A stretch of 64,000 nucleotides of DNA. Origin: UBA1181 sp045639525 (GTDB lineage: Bacteria; Bacteroidota; Bacteroidia; Bacteroidales; Paludibacteraceae). The DNA lies in contig JAZUDI010000079.1 of the NCBI GenBank assembly GCA_045639525.1, positions 40,573-104,572 on the forward strand. Reading direction: 5' to 3'. Below the pieces are notes generated by a model. That model worked only from the letters and a program-made list of their open reading frames with translations. It ran no database searches and had not been told where the DNA came from. Below are positions 58,614-64,000 of the stretch, piece after piece. Position 1 is the first letter of the stretch; every line of letters starts with the position of its first letter. Position numbers and translations under genes: made by a program.

Positions 58614-61511
58614 ATGGATGAACTGCAAAAGAAATACAATCAACTTGTTGCACAAAACGAAGTCCTTCGCAAGGAGAATGCGGAATTAAAATCACTTCTT
58701 CGTTCTTATGGCATTGAGTACAAGCCAAAGCCTACAAATGTGACAGACTCCTTATTTTCGCCTATTTCTCTCCCTGTAATCAAGCTCTCGCTTGACGAAC
58801 GGGTCGCTCTGTTTATGTCTTTATTCAAAGGTAGAGAAGATGTATTTGCCCGAAGATGGTTCAGCAAGACAACAGGGAAAGGAGGCTATCAGCCTGTGTG
58901 TGCCAACGAATGGAGACGGGGAGTATGCGACAAGAAGAAGTTTAAGTGCGCCGAATGCCCTAATCGCAACTTTGCGCCATTGACATCCCAAGACATCTAT
59001 CGCCATTTGGAAGGTAAGGATGAAAACTGTTGTGATGTAGTGGGATTATACGTCATTATGCCAGACAATAATTGTACATTTCTATGTACAGACTTTGATG
59101 ACAAGAGCTGTAAGCATGGCTATAAGGATGACGTTCTTGCTTTTGCTGGAGTATGTAGAGATTGGCAGATTCCATACGCCATCGAACGTTCTCGCTCCGG
59201 TAATGGCGCTCATGTATGGATATTCTTTGAAGAACTATTACCAGCATTCAAGGCAAGGAGGTTGGGTAATGCAATACTCACCGAAGCAATGAATCATGAT
59301 GGTCGTATGTCATTCGACTCATACGACCGCTTCTTCCCTAATCAAGACCGTATGCCAGAAGGTGGTTTTGGCAATCTGGTTGCATTGCCATTGCAAGGTC
59401 AAGCACGAAAAAGATTGAACAGCGTGTTCGTAGATGATGAGTTTCGCGCATACAAAGACCAATGGGCATTCCTATACAATGTAAAAAAGATGAGTGAAAG
59501 CAATGTTGACCATCTTTTGAGTTTGCATGTTCATGAAGATCTTGGGGCATTTACAGCATCAAGCGAAAGTAAACCTTGGGTAACTCCCAAGCCTCAATCT
59601 ATCACGCATGCAGATTTCTATTCGAATATCACAATCACAAAGGCTGACAAACTCTATATCCCACTAAAATCAGTTTCCGCAAAGGTTCTTAACCATCTGA
59701 AGCGAATAGCAGCGTTCAGGAATCCCGAATTCTACAGTAAGCAAGCACTTAGGCTCTCAACATATTCCGTTCCACGTATCATCTCATGTTTCGACATTAC
59801 CGACGAGTACCTTGTTATGCCTCGTGGGTGCGAAGATGCCATTTTATCATTCTTGAATGACAACAACGTAAAGTATAGTATTACAAACGAAACAAATCAC
59901 GGGAAAAGGATATCAGTAAAATTCACAGGTACGGAACGAGAAGAACAGACAGCTGCAATCAATGCATTGTTTCCATATAGCAATGGTGTCTTACATGCAA
60001 CAACAGCTTTTGGTAAAACTGTTACGGCAGCCGCAATTATTGCACGCAGGAAAGTAAACACACTTATTCTTGTTCACTCCAAAGCCTTGCTTACACAATG
60101 GCACGAACGACTTACAGAGTTCCTGGATATTGACTATAAAGAGCCAGTAGAACCAAAGAAACGTGGTCGCAGAAAAGCCTTCTCTCCTATAGGTTGCCTT
60201 GACTCCACTGGCAATACACTGCATGGAGTTATCGATATCGCCCTCATTCAGTCATGCCTTGATGAAGATGGTGTCAAACCATTTGTACAGGAATATGGAA
60301 TGGTCATCGTTGACGAATGTCATCATGTGTCGTCTGTTACCTTTGAGAATGTATTGAAGAATATAAAGGCACACACGGTGTATGGTTTAACAGCAACACC
60401 AATTCGTAAAGACGGTCAACAGCCAATCATCTTCATGCAGTGTGGCCCCATTCGTTTCTCTGCAGATGCCAAGAGTCAGATTGCCAAACAATCCTTTGAT
60501 CGTTACCTCATACCTCGATTCACATCATATCGCTCCATATCTGAGGATAAGCAATCTATTACATCCATGTATCAATCGCTATCAGAAGACGAGGTACGCA
60601 ACAATCTCATTGTTGATGATGTCTGTAAGGCTGTAACTACAGGTCGTACTCCGATAATCCTAACAAACAGGACCTCGCATGTAACATTCTTGACAAAGAA
60701 GTTAAAAGCTACCATTCCAAATGTCATAACATTGACAGGTTCTGGTACAACAAAAGAGAAGCGAGATGCCTTGCTGCAATTACAATCCATCCCTGCCACA
60801 GAACCTTTGGTAATTGTAGCTACAGGGGAATATGTTGGAGAAGGCTTTGACTATCCTCGCTTGGACACACTATTTCTTGCATTACCAATCTCATGGAAGG
60901 GGCTTGTTGCACAGTATGCAGGACGACTACATCGAGAAAATGAAGGGAAGAAGGATGTGCGAATCTATGATTATATAGACATCCATGAACCTGTTTGCGA
61001 CAGTATGTACAGGAAACGACTCAAAGGTTATGCATCTATTGGCTATAAGACTATTATCAAAGGTTCTCCAACACTATTTGACAATGTAAATGACATTGAC
61101 TTTTCAATAAACGAGGGGCAGATATTCAATGGCAAGACATACTTCCGACCATACAGAGCAGATCTCGGAACAGCCAAACGCTCCATAGTATTGTCTTCTC
61201 CAAAATTGTATAAGGTTGAGCGTAATAGTCTAACAGAACATTTGAGTGAGATATCCAGTCAAGGAATAGAGATACTAATCCTAACTATGACAGCAAACGA
61301 GCAAACTGAATACTTGCAAGCAAAAGGATTATCGGTAAAAATTATTCCAACCTTGTCACTATGTACTACTATTATTGATAAGACTGTGGTATGGTACGGT
61401 GCAGTCAATGCTCTTGGTTATACTTCCGAAGAAGACAATGTGATAAAAGTCACAGATAACAAGCTTGCAAATGAACTAATCGAAGCACTCCTAAATTCAA
61501 ATTCTACATAA
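58614..61511 (+). CDS. TOTE-type primase-helicase (AEP domain, SF2 helicase, degenerate PLD-like end)
   Basis: The 965-residue protein has an N-terminal coiled coil, a Zn-binding segment with Cys at 96, 105, 112 and 115, and an archaeo-eukaryotic primase-like domain (about 60-290) with TDFDD (159-163) and SGNGAHVWIFF (His200). A SF2 helicase follows at about 440-790: Walker A TTAFGKT (462-468), DECHH (567-571), LTATP and the QYAGRLHR motif (757-764). The end (about 855-965) resembles a PLD-like domain, but the His-x-Lys is replaced by Ser and Cys (SLCTTIID). This architecture is that of the TOTE conflict systems proposed for defence against foreign DNA; function is inferred. Confidence 0.88.
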   Translation: MDELQKKYNQLVAQNEVLRKENAELKSLLRSYGIEYKPKPTNVTDSLFSPISLPVIKLSLDERVALFMSLFKGREDVFARRWFSKTTGKGGYQPVCANEWRRGVCDKKKFKCAECPNRNFAPLTSQDIYRHLEGKDENCCDVVGLYVIMPDNNCTFLCTDFDDKSCKHGYKDDVLAFAGVCRDWQIPYAIERSRSGNGAHVWIFFEELLPAFKARRLGNAILTEAMNHDGRMSFDSYDRFFPNQDRMPEGGFGNLVALPLQGQARKRLNSVFVDDEFRAYKDQWAFLYNVKKMSESNVDHLLSLHVHEDLGAFTASSESKPWVTPKPQSITHADFYSNITITKADKLYIPLKSVSAKVLNHLKRIAAFRNPEFYSKQALRLSTYSVPRIISCFDITDEYLVMPRGCEDAILSFLNDNNVKYSITNETNHGKRISVKFTGTEREEQTAAINALFPYSNGVLHATTAFGKTVTAAAIIARRKVNTLILVHSKALLTQWHERLTEFLDIDYKEPVEPKKRGRRKAFSPIGCLDSTGNTLHGVIDIALIQSCLDEDGVKPFVQEYGMVIVDECHHVSSVTFENVLKNIKAHTVYGLTATPIRKDGQQPIIFMQCGPIRFSADAKSQIAKQSFDRYLIPRFTSYRSISEDKQSITSMYQSLSEDEVRNNLIVDDVCKAVTTGRTPIILTNRTSHVTFLTKKLKATIPNVITLTGSGTTKEKRDALLQLQSIPATEPLVIVATGEYVGEGFDYPRLDTLFLALPISWKGLVAQYAGRLHRENEGKKDVRIYDYIDIHEPVCDSMYRKRLKGYASIGYKTIIKGSPTLFDNVNDIDFSINEGQIFNGKTYFRPYRADLGTAKRSIVLSSPKLYKVERNSLTEHLSEISSQGIEILILTMTANEQTEYLQAKGLSVKIIPTLSLCTTIIDKTVVWYGAVNALGYTSEEDNVIKVTDNKLANELIEALLNSNST

Positions 61512-61536
61512 ACAATGCGTAAACAAACTATTTCAG

Positions 61537-61761
61537 TTAGGGGTATTTTGGGAGATTCGAAGGAAATGACAGTCTTGTAAAGTGTTGATTATCAACAATA
61601 TTTCTAAATAACGAAATCTCATGGAATATCACTTTGCGAGACTCATAATCCTTTATCTTTTCATTTAAATCCTCTATGCCTTTCGCAGAAAGATCCATCA
61701 CCGCCATCAGGCAACAAATACCGAGACATATCGGCAACAAAAAACGAAACTTGCTATTCAT
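61537..61761 (-). pseudogene. Truncated duplicate of the WG-repeat gene 5' end
   Basis: The first 38 codons from ATG 61761 nearly repeat the N-terminus of the WG-repeat gene at 61836-63365: the signal peptide FLLPICLGICCLMAVMDLSAKG and the following EDLNEKIKD are shared. After that it diverges into a 30-residue end without known similarity. DNA similarity runs from about 61646 to 61761 against 63250-63365. It would at best make a short secreted peptide, and is most likely a remnant of tandem duplication. Confidence 0.75.
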
Positions 61762-61815
61762 AATTGATATCATTTTATTAACAAAAACTATTCTCCGCAG
61801 ACGAATGCAATACAG

Positions 61816-61836
61816 GGGGCGAATGCAATTCGCCCC
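61816..61836. repeat. GGGGCGAAT palindrome
   Basis: GGGGCGAAT-GCA-ATTCGCCCC is a perfect hairpin at the stop codon of the WG-repeat gene. Another GCGAATGCAA-type copy occurs just upstream at 61802. It looks like a dispersed REP-type element and may also end the WG transcript. Confidence 0.6.
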
Positions 61837-63365
61837 TACTTCTCAATCATTCCCTCCCCCTTCTCATCAACGAAGAAATAACGTTTTCCCACTCTCAAAC
61901 GGAGCAAACCATCCGAGAAAAAGCTGACCTCGTCCACATCATTGGATAGGAGCTTCTGGCCATTAGGTTGACGCACATTTATGGTATTTTCCCAACCTAT
62001 CTTGGTATAGTGGCAGTTCAAGCGATTATCCTCTTCGCTCAGATTACTCTTATAATAGCAAAGTGGATAGGTTCCTTGGGGGAACTTATCCGTCATTTTC
62101 ACCAAACCAGCCACCACATACTCGGTGAATGAGCCATCTATCGTATTGCCATCATCTGCTAGATACAATTGTTCATAGGTTTTACTATCTTCCATACGAA
62201 CACCGTCCCGATGACGGGAGGGGAGACTGAATCTATTCGGATAGACCAAATTTCCACCCTCGTTCTCCAATTGCCATACATTACCTTCTACACGACGTAA
62301 ATAGTTTTTACCCAAACGGAAACGAGAGACCTCTTTACCGCTCTCGTCTATCATCTTTGATTTTTCGATGGAAGCAGGGAATGGGAAATCGTTCTCTGTG
62401 ATTTCTAATTTTTCACACCAATCCGCAATGCTGGTAGCATCAAAGACAAACATTCCCGACTGAGCTAAATCCACAAGAAAAAAAGGCAACTTCTCATACA
62501 ACAGATGGCCATCCTTGTAAACATTACAATAGATGGGAAATAAACGCTCCCCCATATCCGTCTCTAGTCGGAAACAAATAATCTCCAATAAGAGACCATA
62601 ATATAAGACAATCTTGTTGTCATACTGAAAAGGGACCACAACATTACCTTTCTGATCAACTATGCCATATTTGTTGGTCTTTTTGTTCAAAAGCATCACC
62701 AATCCCACACCATCATGCGAGCAATTTACACTTGGCACATATTGATAGCCATACTTTTCCTCCAACTTTTCCACACCGACTACCTCGCCACACAAGTTTT
62801 CGAGCGTAAAAGCATAATTATTATATCCATTTTCTACTCCTGGAGTATTATAATCTATATTTAAAGCGACTAACACCTTGTCGTTTTCGAGTTGATCAAT
62901 CTTCTGGATGGACTCCTTACCCAAGAAATATACACTATGGCCACCCTCCTCATGATAAACATACATGATACTCTTATTGCGAACAACATTCCAATCTCCG
63001 TTAAAATCTGTTGCAGTAATAGAGATTCCAGAGCACAACTCGTTGCCCTTTTTGTCTATTAAGTAAGCCTTTGTATTCTTTGTTTTAGGAATCACACACC
63101 GACCATTGTGGAACTTTATATCATCTAATCGACTATCATCATTGCTCCACTTCAAAGGAATCACCAATTCGCCAGACTTATCGACAAAACCTATTTTGCC
63201 ATCTTTCTTCACGACTGCGAGCCCTTCGCTGAAATGGCCCACATACTCACAATCCTTTATCTTTTCATTTAAATCCTCGACCCCCTTCGCGGAAAGATCC
63301 ATCACCGCCATCAGGCAACAAATACCGAGACATATCGGCAATATAAAATGAATTTTTCCATTCAT
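61836..63365 (-). CDS. Secreted WG-repeat protein
   Basis: The 509-residue protein has a signal peptide (1-27, FILPICLGICCLMAVMDLSAKG) and WG-type repeats of about 40 residues: YVGHFSEGLAVVKKDGKIGFVDKSGELVIP and KYGIVDQKGNVVVPFQYD are the clearest (fragments). The C-terminal half has weaker copies (FFSDGLLRLRVGKRYFFVDEKG). WG-repeat proteins are surface or periplasmic and of unknown function; many are thought to bind proteins or peptidoglycan. It lies beside an IS5-type remnant and has a partial duplicate after it, so this locus is rearranged. Confidence 0.87.
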   Translation of the reverse strand: MNGKIHFILPICLGICCLMAVMDLSAKGVEDLNEKIKDCEYVGHFSEGLAVVKKDGKIGFVDKSGELVIPLKWSNDDSRLDDIKFHNGRCVIPKTKNTKAYLIDKKGNELCSGISITATDFNGDWNVVRNKSIMYVYHEEGGHSVYFLGKESIQKIDQLENDKVLVALNIDYNTPGVENGYNNYAFTLENLCGEVVGVEKLEEKYGYQYVPSVNCSHDGVGLVMLLNKKTNKYGIVDQKGNVVVPFQYDNKIVLYYGLLLEIICFRLETDMGERLFPIYCNVYKDGHLLYEKLPFFLVDLAQSGMFVFDATSIADWCEKLEITENDFPFPASIEKSKMIDESGKEVSRFRLGKNYLRRVEGNVWQLENEGGNLVYPNRFSLPSRHRDGVRMEDSKTYEQLYLADDGNTIDGSFTEYVVAGLVKMTDKFPQGTYPLCYYKSNLSEEDNRLNCHYTKIGWENTINVRQPNGQKLLSNDVDEVSFFSDGLLRLRVGKRYFFVDEKGEGMIEK

Positions 63366-63380
63366 AAGTGAATTATTTAA

Positions 63381-64000
63381 GAAACTGTTTAAATTTAATT
63401 CAAAACTAATTTGAGAGACCTAAAAAAAATCTCTCTAAAATACACTTAAAATATTGATTATCAGTTTGATAAGTGGACAAATTTTCGTAACTTTAAAGGT
63501 ACCAAACATTAAAGGAATGAACAGTTATCCAACAAATCTCACCGATAATCAGTGGCAAGTTATAGAAAAGTTTTTAGATGTGCAAGTGCGAAAGCGCAAG
63601 TATCCTCTCAGAAACATTGTAAATGCGATCAATTACCTTCTCAAATCAGGGTGTCAGTGGAGGATGCTCCCAAAGGATTTCCCTCCTTACAACCTAGTTT
63701 ACTACTATTTCTCCAAATGGAAAAACGAAGGTATTTTCGAAGACTTGTTCATAAAGATACACATATACCAGAGTCTTGCTGGGTCGATGTGAGTGCCCAA
63801 GTCTCGGGCTTATAGATTCGCGTAGTGTGAAAACTTCACATCACGTTGACAAATGCAGAGGCTTAAAGCAACTTTAGGATGCGATCTTGAGATTGTACTC
63901 AGACCTGATGAATGCCCTTCTAAATTCCAAGTCTTGCCCAAAAGATGGATTGTGGAACGCTCGTTTGCATGGCTTGAAAATTTTAGAAGACTAACTATTG
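63381..64000 (+). pseudogene. Decayed IS5-type insertion sequence transposase, runs off the window
   Basis: The transposase starts at ATG 63517 with the DUF4096-like NLTDNQWQVIEKFLD, NIVNAINYLLKSGCQWRMLPKDFPP and YYFSKWKNEGIFE. It reaches a stop at 63792; the frame then shifts, giving GLIDSRSVKTSHH with the first DDE Asp, then another stop and a later frame ending RWIVERSFAWLENFRR, which is the C-terminal catalytic helix. The middle of the gene, with the second Asp, is missing. A GAAACTGTTTAAA end at 63381 may be the left terminal repeat; the right end is off the window. Confidence 0.8.

Overview
The window comes from a member of the Bacteroidetes, most likely Bacteroidales from a gut or rumen. 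Evidence is the Bacteroidetes-type promoters (TAnnTTTG near -7, sometimes with TTTG about 19 bp upstream), absence of clear Shine-Dalgarno sites, type IX secretion (T9SS) genes (PorP/SprF-like, porE, gldE, gldD, gldG), T9SS sorting domains on secreted enzymes, and the gene set in general. The species cannot be named from sequence alone.

Layout. 0-6.5 kb (minus strand): plant-fibre genes, namely a GH5 lipoprotein cut by the window edge, a cytoplasmic GH94 cellobiose phosphorylase and a tandem GH5 protein whose second GH5 copy has lost its catalytic residues. 6.5-10.3 kb: a replication/repair operon dnaN, dnaQ-like exonuclease, trmN6, mutY. 10.5-13.8 kb (plus): ssb, a fused NapH/NapG-like polyferredoxin and class II aldolase. 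13.9-18.9 kb: an accessory island bounded by related short tandem repeats and GCGTCT palindromes. It holds a candidate RiPP cluster with a four-Cys, 39-residue precursor peptide, a radical SAM/SPASM maturase with a PqqD-like N-terminus and small partner proteins. 19-20.8 kb: a YoeB-type toxin-antitoxin pair, a Cro/C1 regulator and a lipoprotein. 20.9-27.8 kb: an operon of a giant T9SS type B adhesin, an OmpA/PD40 protein and a PorP/SprF protein. 28-34 kb: azlCD, a GH10/CE15 xylanase-esterase, a candidate small RNA and an amidohydrolase. 34-43 kb: a DUF4139 protein, thiL, porE, a 51-residue basic protein and gldE-gldD-gldG. 43-55.4 kb (minus): serB, xseB, xseA, rpsT, tRNA-Glu, a SIS isomerase, gyrB, an envelope glycan trio and thrA. 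55.5-61.5 kb (plus): an outer-membrane barrel protein, then a conflict-system-like module of HTH regulator, AlbA_2/RecG-like protein and TOTE-type primase-helicase. 61.5-64 kb: a WG-repeat protein, a truncated duplicate of its 5' end and a decayed IS5-type transposase.

How it works together. The GH5 and GH10/CE15 enzymes would cut cellulose and glucuronoxylan at or outside the cell surface. Two of them carry T9SS type A sorting domains, and parts of that machinery are encoded in the same window. Cellobiose that enters the cell can be phosphorolysed by the GH94 enzyme. No SusC/SusD pair is present, so this is not a classical polysaccharide utilisation locus. The most unusual parts are the RiPP island and the 56.5-61.5 kb module, which both look like acquired accessory DNA.
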